Assembly (NCBI GenBank): GCA_002723635.1
Contig: PBMM01000024.1
Span: 1 to 7,737, forward strand
DNA: 7,737 nucleotides
Source of the DNA: Methanobacteriota archaeon
Lineage (GTDB): Archaea > Thermoplasmatota > Poseidoniia > Poseidoniales > Poseidoniaceae
Reading direction: 5' to 3'
Part shown: piece after piece, positions 1 to 5,866 of the stretch
Layout: the number at the start of each line of letters is the position of its first letter
Position numbering within the stretch: the first letter of the stretch is position 1
Position numbers and translations under genes: made by a program
Notes under the pieces: generated by a model
What the model saw: the letters and a program-made list of their open reading frames with translations, nothing else
Databases searched by the model: none
What the model was told of the DNA's origin: nothing

Positions 1-531
1 GCTGAAACTGGCCCTGTGAGCCGAAACGCGCTCGTGTACTCCACGCGCGCGGCTGCTTCGCTGGCCAAGTATTTCCTCGGCCGCCGTGACTCGGTGGGCG
101 TCATCGTCTACGGTGACGAGGTTGTCAGCGTGGACCGTGACACTGGAAAGAAGCAACTCTACGTGATCCTCACGAAGTTGGCCGGCGCCGTGGCGAAGGG
201 CAACACGCCGCTTCAGGTCGTGGTGAACCGTATTCTGCCTCACATCAACAAGGGTAGTCCCATCATCGTCCTCAGCAACCTTGAGGACGATCCGACCATC
301 ATCAATGCGCTGCGGGACTTCCGTGCGCGTGATTTCGACGTGACGGTGCTTTCGCCTTCGTCGCTCGAATTCGAGTTCGATGCAAAACGCTTGGACCGTA
401 CCGGATACGAGGTGCTGAAAACCGAGCGTGACGTGCTCATTGGTGAACTCCGTGGACTCGGTGTGAACATCATGGATTGGGAGCCAGACATGCTCCTGTC
501 GACCGCCCTTGCTGGTGCACGTGGATTCTGA
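1..531 (+). CDS. DUF58 / vWA-like domain protein, C-terminal part (5' end outside window)
   Basis: The reading frame is open from base 1, so the gene enters from the left and only its last 176 residues are visible; the GTG at 16 is an internal codon and not a convincing start. The fragment resembles the C-terminal half of DUF58 proteins, which carry a von Willebrand A-like fold and are often encoded beside MoxR-type AAA ATPases. The visible pattern is a helix rich in Ala and Arg, then RRDSVGVIVYGDEV, a stretch ending in GNTPLQ, and a hydrophobic strand SPIIVLSNLEDD followed by the segment DFDVTVLSP. The metal-site motif expected near the N-terminus would lie outside the window, so its integrity cannot be judged. 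It is followed 9 bases later by a membrane protein gene, suggesting one transcript. Family assignment is by pattern only and the cellular role is unknown. Confidence 0.72.
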   Translation, partial: AETGPVSRNALVYSTRAAASLAKYFLGRRDSVGVIVYGDEVVSVDRDTGKKQLYVILTKLAGAVAKGNTPLQVVVNRILPHINKGSPIIVLSNLEDDPTIINALRDFRARDFDVTVLSPSSLEFEFDAKRLDRTGYEVLKTERDVLIGELRGLGVNIMDWEPDMLLSTALAGARGF

Positions 532-537
532 GGTGAG
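530..537 (+). promoter_or_regulatory. Strong ribosome binding site for the membrane protein gene
   Basis: GAGGTGAG overlaps the stop codon of the upstream gene and complements the 3' end of archaeal 16S rRNA over seven bases (GAGGTGA). It leaves a workable spacer to the ATG at 541 but almost none to the in-frame TTG at 538, so it decides the start in favour of 541. Its position inside the previous stop suggests translational coupling of the two genes. Confidence 0.75.
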
Positions 538-540
538 TTG

Positions 541-1461
541 ATGGCAGAGAAGAAGTCCGGAGACACCGCTCATCTGTACGATAGCAAGACCGTTCGGTCC
601 TCTGCTCCCAGCCGGAAGAAATTGGCCGGAAACGCTGGCATCGGAACGGAAATCCCGAAGGACGCCGTTCCAGAGATTCAGATTCCCTCCTTCGTGGAAA
701 GCCTGCTCGGTGGCCCGCTTGTTCCGAAAATGAAGTTCCTGCCTCCTGACAAGATGGTGCAGAACCTTCAGTTGGCCGTCTATGGGATCTTAATCGCCCT
801 CGCCTTCCTGACGCTCATCGTCTCCCCCGGAGCAGGCACCGTATGGTACATGATTACCGGCAGCATTGGGGTGGCCACCACGGTCCAGGTGGTCGTCATC
901 GCTTTGGCCACCATTACCGGATTCTACGGGACCTTCCGCCGTGATGGTCGCTATTTGTTGATTTCAAACGTCTTCTTCATCCTCGCCATTCTTCGCTTTG
1001 CATCCTCCAAAGTGGCGCTCTCCTTCGATCCGTTCGGACTCGCTGACCGCCCCTTCTTGCTGAGCAGTTTGGTCGTCGTTTACGCGGTGTTCCTCATCAT
1101 GTACATCGAAATCGGCAACGGTGTCCTCCGATACAGCATGTTGGACACCAGCATCCGCACCAACGAAGTGTACGTGATGAACCCGGGCAAGATTGTAGGG
1201 AAATACCACCGAGCCTTGGTCCTCAACCCCATCATCTCCGTCGTTCTGGCCACTCTTGTACTGTCAGCCAACACCATTCTCCCCGCGCTGGTCGGCGTGC
1301 TTTCGTCTAACACAGCGCAGCGGCTCGAAGAATCGGTGGAGTTGACGTCCGTCTACGGCGTGGCCTTGGGGACTTTGTTCGTGTTCATCGTTACGGGTGC
1401 GCTCTTTGCGCTCAACCTTCCCACACACCTTCAGCGCTACCGCGAAACCCGCGACGAATGA
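541..1461 (+). CDS. Multi-pass membrane protein of unknown function
   Basis: The protein has 306 residues from the ATG at 541. The first 70 or so are polar, rich in Lys, Ser and Pro, and probably cytoplasmic. About six hydrophobic segments follow, near residues 76-95, 103-128, 138-157, 170-192, 225-254 and 268-292. Between the fourth and fifth lies a polar loop of about 30 residues with NPGKIVGKYHR. The protein ends in a charged tail (RETRDE). I see no catalytic motif and do not recognise a named family. Its placement straight after a DUF58 gene suggests that the two act together, since DUF58 proteins commonly have membrane partners; this is inference. The gene ends directly against the convergent aspartate kinase gene. 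Confidence 0.85.
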   Translation: MAEKKSGDTAHLYDSKTVRSSAPSRKKLAGNAGIGTEIPKDAVPEIQIPSFVESLLGGPLVPKMKFLPPDKMVQNLQLAVYGILIALAFLTLIVSPGAGTVWYMITGSIGVATTVQVVVIALATITGFYGTFRRDGRYLLISNVFFILAILRFASSKVALSFDPFGLADRPFLLSSLVVVYAVFLIMYIEIGNGVLRYSMLDTSIRTNEVYVMNPGKIVGKYHRALVLNPIISVVLATLVLSANTILPALVGVLSSNTAQRLEESVELTSVYGVALGTLFVFIVTGALFALNLPTHLQRYRETRDE

Positions 1462-1464
1462 TCA
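1459..1464. other. Abutting convergent stop codons (TGA/TCA)
   Basis: The plus-strand stop TGA (1459-1461) is followed immediately by TCA (1462-1464), which is the minus-strand stop of aspartate kinase. Together they form the palindrome TGATCA. There is no intergenic space, so neither transcript can end before entering the other gene, and no terminator lies between them. Confidence 0.95.
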
Positions 1465-2775
1465 GGTCTTGGTCATCCAAGCAGCCTCATTGGCCATGTG
1501 CTTGAGCGTGGCTTTTGCATGCTCCCGTGGCACGAGGATGCGGACCTTCCGCGTGTCGTAATCGACGGCCTCAGCGCCGTTGAATTCCAAGCGGTTCAAC
1601 CATGCCTCAGGGTCTTTCCATGACCCGATGAACGTGATCATTGCTGACGGTGTGCCCGTCTGTGCCATCTGCATCCCAACATCATGGAGAGATTGCTGGA
1701 TGGCTTCAACCGCATTGGCGTCCACAATCAAGCGGGTTCCATCGACCCACGTCGATGAAGCATGGACGCCAAGTCCACGTTCGGCCAACAACGCGAGGAG
1801 AGTGGCTTGTTGTGCACCTGGGGTGCCCACAGGTAGGAAGGTGGCCTCAATGGCACAGACGTCCATCGTGCAGGCGGCCGCCAAAGGCCCCTGATCGGCG
1901 ATGAGGTCGGGTCCAATCGTGGTCGCTGCAGGGGCGGTCAGCGGTTCACTGAGGTGTCGAACTTCAATTGGAATGCCGTCTTCGATGCACGGTCCCACCG
2001 TGGCAGGGTGAAGCACCGTTGCGTCCAATCCAGCGGCCATGCGTGCCAATTCGTAGGGGACATAGGCAATCGGTTCGGTGTTAATGCCCCAGCGAGGGTT
2101 GACCGGGTGGATGCCTCGAACGTCTTTCCATAGGACCACCCGGCGAGCACCAAGCAGATGGGCCACAGCGGTGGCGGTATGGTCTGAGCCGCCTCGGCCA
2201 AGCAAAGCCAGCGAGCCGTCCCGCCCCGAACCGAGCCATCCTGTGATGACGGGAATACCGTGCAAGATGCTCCTGTCGAAGTTTTGCGAGCTTTCGGCAA
2301 GGTCCACTGCTTCGGCTTCATGGGTTCCTGAGAGGACCATGCCAATGTCCTCTGCTCCAACGGCATGCGCCCCAAATCCACACCTTCGGAGGTGATGGGC
2401 GATCACGAGTGCGGAAAGCCGCTCACCTGAAGCGAGCAGTTGGATGCGCGCTGCATCGTCGGACGGATTGGCCTGACGCAAGCGCAACGCTTCGGCCATC
2501 GATTCAAGCACGTTGTCGAAACGGTTGCCGTCTCGTCCTCGGTCAAGGCGCGGGGCGAACATGAGGTGATGAGAGCGGAGGTCACTCACGAGTCGCTCCG
2601 CGTAGCGCGGGTCGTCCACGGCGCGCAGGAGTCGGTCTGTGGTACCCCACAGTGCGGACACCACCACGACGGCAGGGCCGTCGTCTTCCGCAATGCGGTC
2701 GGCCAACCTGTCCAAGTCAGGGGCTCCACGGAGGACCGAACCCCCGAACTTGTGAACCGTCCATGCTTCAGTCAT
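1462..2775 (-). CDS. lysC: Aspartate kinase (aspartokinase)
   Basis: It phosphorylates L-aspartate with ATP to give 4-aspartyl phosphate, the first step towards aspartate semialdehyde and so towards Lys, Thr and Met, and in archaea also the aromatic amino acids. The 437-residue protein has the amino acid kinase fold in residues 1 to about 285: KFGGS at 9-13, SALWGTTD at 40-47, GERLSA at 117-122, LGRGGSDHTA at 192-201 and WKDVRGI at 216-222. Residues 226-228 read NPR where many relatives have DPR. The remaining 150 or so residues fit a diverged pair of ACT-like regulatory domains, so feedback control is likely but the ligand cannot be read. The start is set by a GGAGG site 8 bases upstream and by homology; a longer in-frame ORF reaching 2856 would overlap aroC deeply. 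It overlaps the aroC stop by 8 bases (ATGACTGA), indicating coupling. Confidence 0.93.
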   Translation of the reverse strand: MTEAWTVHKFGGSVLRGAPDLDRLADRIAEDDGPAVVVVSALWGTTDRLLRAVDDPRYAERLVSDLRSHHLMFAPRLDRGRDGNRFDNVLESMAEALRLRQANPSDDAARIQLLASGERLSALVIAHHLRRCGFGAHAVGAEDIGMVLSGTHEAEAVDLAESSQNFDRSILHGIPVITGWLGSGRDGSLALLGRGGSDHTATAVAHLLGARRVVLWKDVRGIHPVNPRWGINTEPIAYVPYELARMAAGLDATVLHPATVGPCIEDGIPIEVRHLSEPLTAPAATTIGPDLIADQGPLAAACTMDVCAIEATFLPVGTPGAQQATLLALLAERGLGVHASSTWVDGTRLIVDANAVEAIQQSLHDVGMQMAQTGTPSAMITFIGSWKDPEAWLNRLEFNGAEAVDYDTRKVRILVPREHAKATLKHMANEAAWMTKT

Positions 2776-3847
2776 GCAGGTAGCCTCCACGCGAGGCAAG
2801 ATCGGCCAAAACCAACGTGGCCAATGCCTCAACGACGGCCACGCCTCTGGGCGCAAGAACCGGGTCGTGGCGTCCTTTTACAGAGACGCTGCTGGGTTCT
2901 CCCGTGGCCAAATCTACGGTGGGAAGCGGTTGTGGAATGCTCGAGGGGGGCTTCAATGTCACACGTACAACCAAGTCAGCGGCAGAGGCCAAACCCCCTA
3001 GCGCTCCTTCGCTGACGCCGGTGCGAAGCTTGGGACCGTCGCTTGAGGGGTGCCATCCTCCATGATGTTCGGAGCCACGCAGTGTCAAGGCCCTTGTGCC
3101 TTGGCCGAATTCAACGGCGCGGGCGCCAGGTACGGCGAGCAGGGCGCGAGCGAGCGCAGGCTCGACACCGTCGAACCACGGCTCCCCGAGCCCCATGGGC
3201 AACCCAGAGATGACCAAATCAACGCGGGAACCAACGCTGTCGCGTTCTTTCTTGAGGTCCTGAACGTGGTTGACCATGGCCTCAGCAGCCTGTGCATCTT
3301 GGCAGCGTACCAGCGTTGCTGCTTCGGTGGGCCAAGGCGTATCTGGGGCCGGGAGCGGCGCTTCGTACGGCCCAATGGCCCCGACGTGAGCGACAACATG
3401 GACTCCCATTGCCTCCATTAGTGGGCGAACGATCGCTCCTGCTGCCACCAAGCCTGCGGTCAGCCTCGCCGAGGAGGATCCTCCTCCGTTCAAATCAGCA
3501 TGTCCCTCGGTACGGACATGCATTGGAAGGTCTTGATGTGCGGGTCGAGGGAGGTTGGGTAGGAAGGAGTAGTCGCTGGTTCGGACGTCGGCGTTTTTGA
3601 TTTCAATCATGATCGGTTGACCCGTAGTCCTTCCCTCATGAACGCCAGAGGCCAACTTCACCTCGTCAGGTTCTCTTCGTTTGCTGCCCAAGCCCCGCCC
3701 TGGGCGGCGTTGAGCCATACAAGCCTCGATGCGTTCACGATCAATACCGATGCCGGGGGGCATTCCTTCGAGCAATGCACCAACACAATGTCCATGACTG
3801 GTGCCAAACAAGGTCACCGACAGTCGCTCGCCAAGGCGCATGCGCAT
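2768..3847 (-). CDS. aroC: Chorismate synthase
   Basis: It converts 5-enolpyruvylshikimate 3-phosphate to chorismate, the last shikimate pathway step, using reduced FMN. From the chosen ATG the protein has 359 residues, normal for the family. Landmarks are FGTSHG at 14-19, RRPGRG at 47-52, DEVKLASGVHEGRTTG at 61-76, RPAHQD at 101-106, GGGSSSARLTAG at 121-132, KPPSSI at 299-304, TVD at 310-312 and GRHDP at 325-329. The loop at 121-132 follows the GGHFSGRLTAP style known from clostridial enzymes rather than the common GGRSSARETA style, and FGTSHG replaces FGESHG. The start at 3847 fits the usual distance to the FG-SHG motif; ATG 3841, ATG 3892 and TTG 3919 are in frame but would shorten the protein slightly or add an atypical N-terminus. 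No clear ribosome binding site precedes it. Its 3' end overlaps lysC by 8 bases. Confidence 0.96.
   Translation of the reverse strand: MRMRLGERLSVTLFGTSHGHCVGALLEGMPPGIGIDRERIEACMAQRRPGRGLGSKRREPDEVKLASGVHEGRTTGQPIMIEIKNADVRTSDYSFLPNLPRPAHQDLPMHVRTEGHADLNGGGSSSARLTAGLVAAGAIVRPLMEAMGVHVVAHVGAIGPYEAPLPAPDTPWPTEAATLVRCQDAQAAEAMVNHVQDLKKERDSVGSRVDLVISGLPMGLGEPWFDGVEPALARALLAVPGARAVEFGQGTRALTLRGSEHHGGWHPSSDGPKLRTGVSEGALGGLASAADLVVRVTLKPPSSIPQPLPTVDLATGEPSSVSVKGRHDPVLAPRGVAVVEALATLVLADLASRGGYLHD
2784..2788 (-). promoter_or_regulatory. Shine-Dalgarno site of aspartate kinase
   Basis: GGAGG on the minus strand lies 8 bases before the ATG at 2775, inside the last codons of chorismate synthase. It selects 2775 over the upstream in-frame start at 2856 and shows that lysC is translated from the aroC transcript with its own initiation site. 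Confidence 0.75.
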
Positions 3848-3940
3848 GGGACTCGCCCACCCGTAAACGGCTAGACATTCAACCGTTGCCATTGAGGCAG
3901 ATTTTGGAAAACAAGGCAAAAAGCTTCAATTTCACAAGAA

Positions 3941-3962
3941 AAAAGGCCCCTTGGCGGCTTTT
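3941..3962 (-). terminator. Imperfect hairpin with T run, possible minus-strand terminator
   Basis: AAAAG (3941-3945) pairs with CTTTT (3958-3962), and CC (3947-3948) pairs with GG (3956-3957), leaving one bulged base and a loop of seven. Read on the minus strand the hairpin is followed by a run of six T within TTTTTTCTT (3936-3944). It could stop transcription running antisense through the rhodopsin gene from the upstream aro genes. The pairing is imperfect and partly A-T, so this is a weak call. Confidence 0.35.
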
Positions 3963-4005
3963 CGTATGGCCTAAAGGGGTAAATTTGCGTCTGGAAAAAT
4001 ACGCC

Positions 4006-4016
4006 GATTTATATCT
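4006..4016 (+). promoter_or_regulatory. Archaeal TATA box for the rhodopsin gene, leaderless spacing
   Basis: GATTTATATCT contains TTTATAT at 4008-4014, a good archaeal TATA box. Archaeal transcription typically starts 22-27 bases downstream of the box centre, here about 4033-4038, while the ATG is at 4038. No Shine-Dalgarno-like sequence lies between. The transcript is therefore predicted to be leaderless or nearly so. The BRE element upstream of the box is not clear. Confidence 0.7.
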
Positions 4017-4037
4017 AAGGTAGTAACCCTCGACATC

Positions 4038-4904
4038 ATGTCTGGAAAGAAAACCCTCCGACGAACTGCACTGCTATTGACCGCCATGGCCGTGATGGCT
4101 GTCCTCGTTCCCTCCGTGATCGCCGCGGACGCGAGCGTTGACAACGACACTGGCCTCCCCGCCTTCCTGAGCGACGGAAACGGCAACGACTCCCTTGAGT
4201 TGTTGACCTTCTTCTTGTTCTTCGTGGGGTACATCTCGATGGGCGCCGCCTTCGTGTTCTTCATGAGCGAGCGCAACAACGTCGCCCCCGAGTACCGCAC
4301 CACGATGACCATCTCTGCACTCATCGTTGGTATCGCAGCCTTCCACTACTACTACATGCGTGGCGTGTATGTTGACCACCAAGTTGTCAGCACCGAATAC
4401 CGCTACATGGACTGGATCATCACCGTCCCCCTGATGGCCCTCAAGTTCCCGTCTCTCGTGGGCAAGGACGCCATCACGGACAAGACCTTCGCTGGCCTTG
4501 GCTTCACGGGCATCTGCTTCGTGGGTGCCATCATCATGATCGGCTTCGGCTACCTCGGTGAAGCCGCCCTCATGGACCCAACCATTGCTCTCCTCCTCGG
4601 TGGCATGGGCTGGGCGATGATCATGGTCGCGACCGGCCTTCCCTTCGGCCTCTTTGCCGGACTCGGCGTTGACGACTCGAAGATCAAGGAAGAACTGAAG
4701 TGGAGCACCGACGCTCTGCGCACCTTCATCTTGGTCGGCTGGATCATCTACCCGATTGGCTACCTCTTCAACGAGAACACCTACGACCTCGGCAGCGAGG
4801 AAGTCATGGGTGTCCTCTACAACATCGCCGACATGATCAACAAGATCGGCTTCGGTGTTGTCGCCTGGATGGGCGCGAAGAAGGCCACGGCCGCGATGGC
4901 CTGA
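4038..4904 (+). CDS. Proteorhodopsin-type light-driven ion pump with D-T-K motif
   Basis: This is a retinal-binding seven-helix membrane protein of 288 residues that is expected to pump protons outward in light. The N-terminus (KKTLRR, a hydrophobic stretch, then SVIA before ADAS) looks like a cleavable signal peptide of about 29 residues. Helices lie near 54-77, 88-108, 122-141, 150-172, 180-206, 226-245 and 256-281. The Schiff-base lysine is K269 in ADMINKIGFG, with D265 as second counterion. Helix C reads RYMDWIITVPLMALKF: D125 is the proton acceptor, T129 matches Thr101 of proteorhodopsin, M133 sits at the spectral-tuning site (position 105) and K136 replaces the donor Glu108. H103 matches His75. 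Codons end mostly in C or G, suggesting high expression. It has its own TATA box and a downstream hairpin, and lies on the opposite strand from the flanking aro genes. No retinal biosynthesis gene is visible. Proton pumping is inferred; a modified photocycle is possible. Confidence 0.97.
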   Translation: MSGKKTLRRTALLLTAMAVMAVLVPSVIAADASVDNDTGLPAFLSDGNGNDSLELLTFFLFFVGYISMGAAFVFFMSERNNVAPEYRTTMTISALIVGIAAFHYYYMRGVYVDHQVVSTEYRYMDWIITVPLMALKFPSLVGKDAITDKTFAGLGFTGICFVGAIIMIGFGYLGEAALMDPTIALLLGGMGWAMIMVATGLPFGLFAGLGVDDSKIKEELKWSTDALRTFILVGWIIYPIGYLFNENTYDLGSEEVMGVLYNIADMINKIGFGVVAWMGAKKATAAMA

Positions 4905-4935
4905 AGCAGGTCGCATCACTCCGACCAACCACACC

Positions 4936-4954
4936 CTAAGGCACAACGCCTTGG
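4936..4954 (+). other. Small hairpin after the rhodopsin gene
   Basis: AAGGC (4938-4942) pairs with GCCTT (4948-4952) around the loop ACAAC. One G-T and one C-G pair extend the stem to seven. It lies 31 bases after the rhodopsin stop and just before the stronger GC-rich hairpin, so it may help protect or end the transcript. Confidence 0.45.
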
Positions 4955-4956
4955 CC

Positions 4957-5003
4957 GAGCGGCGGCGTCCTGCGGGGCGCCGTCGCTCCCCCTTTTCTTT
5001 CTC
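4957..5003 (+). terminator. GC-rich hairpin with T-rich tract ending the rhodopsin transcript
   Basis: GAGCGGCGGCG (4957-4967) pairs with CGCCGTCGCTC (4978-4988) in an 11-pair stem with a single G-T wobble and a 10-base loop. A pyrimidine tract follows with TTTTCTTTCTCT at 4993-5004, which touches the stop codon of the convergent shikimate kinase. The layout is that of an intrinsic terminator for plus-strand transcription. Archaeal polymerase stops mainly at U-rich tracts, so the tract may matter more than the stem. On the minus strand no T run follows the hairpin. Confidence 0.65.
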
Positions 5004-5864
5004 TCACCCGACAAAACGCGTCTCAATGAGCTCCCTGTCAGGGGCCCGATTTGCGTATTGGTTCCTCAACCGCTCCACGGGTTGGTCGATGCCGGCGGGC
5101 ACAATGATCACGATGGCGGGCCCTGAGCCGCTGATGCCGGCTGCCCGTCCACCGTTCACGAAGGCATGGTTGGCCAATTGACGTCCAACGTGATCTTGGG
5201 TGGCTGCGACCACACCACGGCCGTTTTGTGTCAATGCCACGAGTGGTCGTCCTTCCTGTAAGGCGACCAATGCTTGCTGGAAATGCATGGCATGAGGTGC
5301 AAACGCCTCCTTTGGAGGATGTTGCTCGCGTTCTGGTCCGGTGAGGATCAACACCCTCCAGTCATCTGGGTTGAGGCCTTCTCCCTCCAGCACGACCCGT
5401 TCTGCTGCAGAGGTCGCATCGGCGTCGATCAAACGCCAACCGGGAGCTGCCGCCGCCCATGCATCGTCGTACGCCCCGGTGATGGACACGCCCGCAGCGA
5501 GTTGGGCGGTGCCTGCAAGTTCGACAAGGTCGGCGGTGCTGGGTTCGTGGTCTGTGGCATCGGCCAGGGCCCTGAGGGCTGCAACGGCCACTGCAGCGGA
5601 TGACTTGAGCCCCTGCCGGGGAGGGACATCTGACCGCACCGACCACGCCAACGTTTCGGCCGGCAGGGGGTGTCCTGCGCCCGACCAAGCGTCAAGGACA
5701 GCGTTGAGCAAAGCATCGGGATCGTTGATCTCACGACGTGCGGGCGCATCCAATAGACGGACTTTGACCTGTAAATCGAGACCGAGGCTGGCACCATAGC
5801 CGATTCCAGCGGCATGAATGAGGCTGCACGCCCCGTTCGCGCTGCCCGTGCCAATGACCGCCAT
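5004..5864 (-). CDS. aroK: Shikimate kinase, archaeal GHMP-superfamily type
   Basis: It phosphorylates shikimate with ATP to give shikimate 3-phosphate. Archaea use a GHMP-fold kinase unrelated to bacterial AroK, and this 286-residue protein has the expected size. The N-terminus has GSANGACSLIHAAGIGYGAS (7-26), typical of archaeal shikimate kinases. The ATP-binding loop is PPRQGLKSSAAV at 81-92, GVSITGAYDDA lies at 125-135, and the glycine-rich C-terminal motif AAGISGSGPA is at 241-250. The start is ATG 5864, with GGAG 8 bases upstream and only two bases after the dehydroquinate synthase stop, so the genes are co-transcribed. It converges with the rhodopsin gene, whose T-rich terminator tract reaches its stop codon. 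AroD and AroE, which would supply its substrate, are not in the window. Homoserine kinase or another GHMP kinase is a less likely alternative. Confidence 0.93.
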   Translation of the reverse strand: MAVIGTGSANGACSLIHAAGIGYGASLGLDLQVKVRLLDAPARREINDPDALLNAVLDAWSGAGHPLPAETLAWSVRSDVPPRQGLKSSAAVAVAALRALADATDHEPSTADLVELAGTAQLAAGVSITGAYDDAWAAAAPGWRLIDADATSAAERVVLEGEGLNPDDWRVLILTGPEREQHPPKEAFAPHAMHFQQALVALQEGRPLVALTQNGRGVVAATQDHVGRQLANHAFVNGGRAAGISGSGPAIVIIVPAGIDQPVERLRNQYANRAPDRELIETRFVG

Positions 5865-5866
5865 GC

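Larger units (their letters stand above)
3848..4037. promoter_or_regulatory. Divergent intergenic region between chorismate synthase and rhodopsin
   Basis: This 190-base stretch is clearly richer in A and T than its surroundings and separates two divergent genes. The right side holds a good TATA box for the rhodopsin gene. The middle holds an imperfect hairpin with A and T runs. For aroC I see only weak T-rich candidates (for instance 3917-3926 on the minus strand) and no convincing TATA box or ribosome binding site, so its promoter is unresolved. No RNA gene or small ORF is supported here. Confidence 0.7.

Noticed and set aside
2776..2856. N-terminal extension of aspartate kinase
   Set aside because: It would overlap aroC by almost 90 bases and lacks homology; the GGAGG site and the KFGGS position fix the start at 2775.
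2440..3015. A 191-codon plus-strand open frame across the lysC/aroC junction
   Set aside because: It overlaps two clearly conserved minus-strand genes and has no family features.
4560..4660. Carotenoid antenna site on the rhodopsin
   Set aside because: By hand alignment the helix E position that is Gly in xanthorhodopsin and Gloeobacter rhodopsin is Leu here, so the fenestration that admits a carotenoid is not supported; the alignment is not certain.
4074..4946. A 290-codon open frame antisense to the rhodopsin gene
   Set aside because: It mirrors the strong C/G third-position bias of the rhodopsin gene; its translation is rich in His, Asp, Glu and Val in the way shadow frames are, and matches nothing recognisable.
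3949..4955. CCTTGGC shared by both flanks of the rhodopsin gene (3949-3955 and 4949-4955)
   Set aside because: Seven bases in a GC-rich region is expected by chance and does not align with clear insertion edges.
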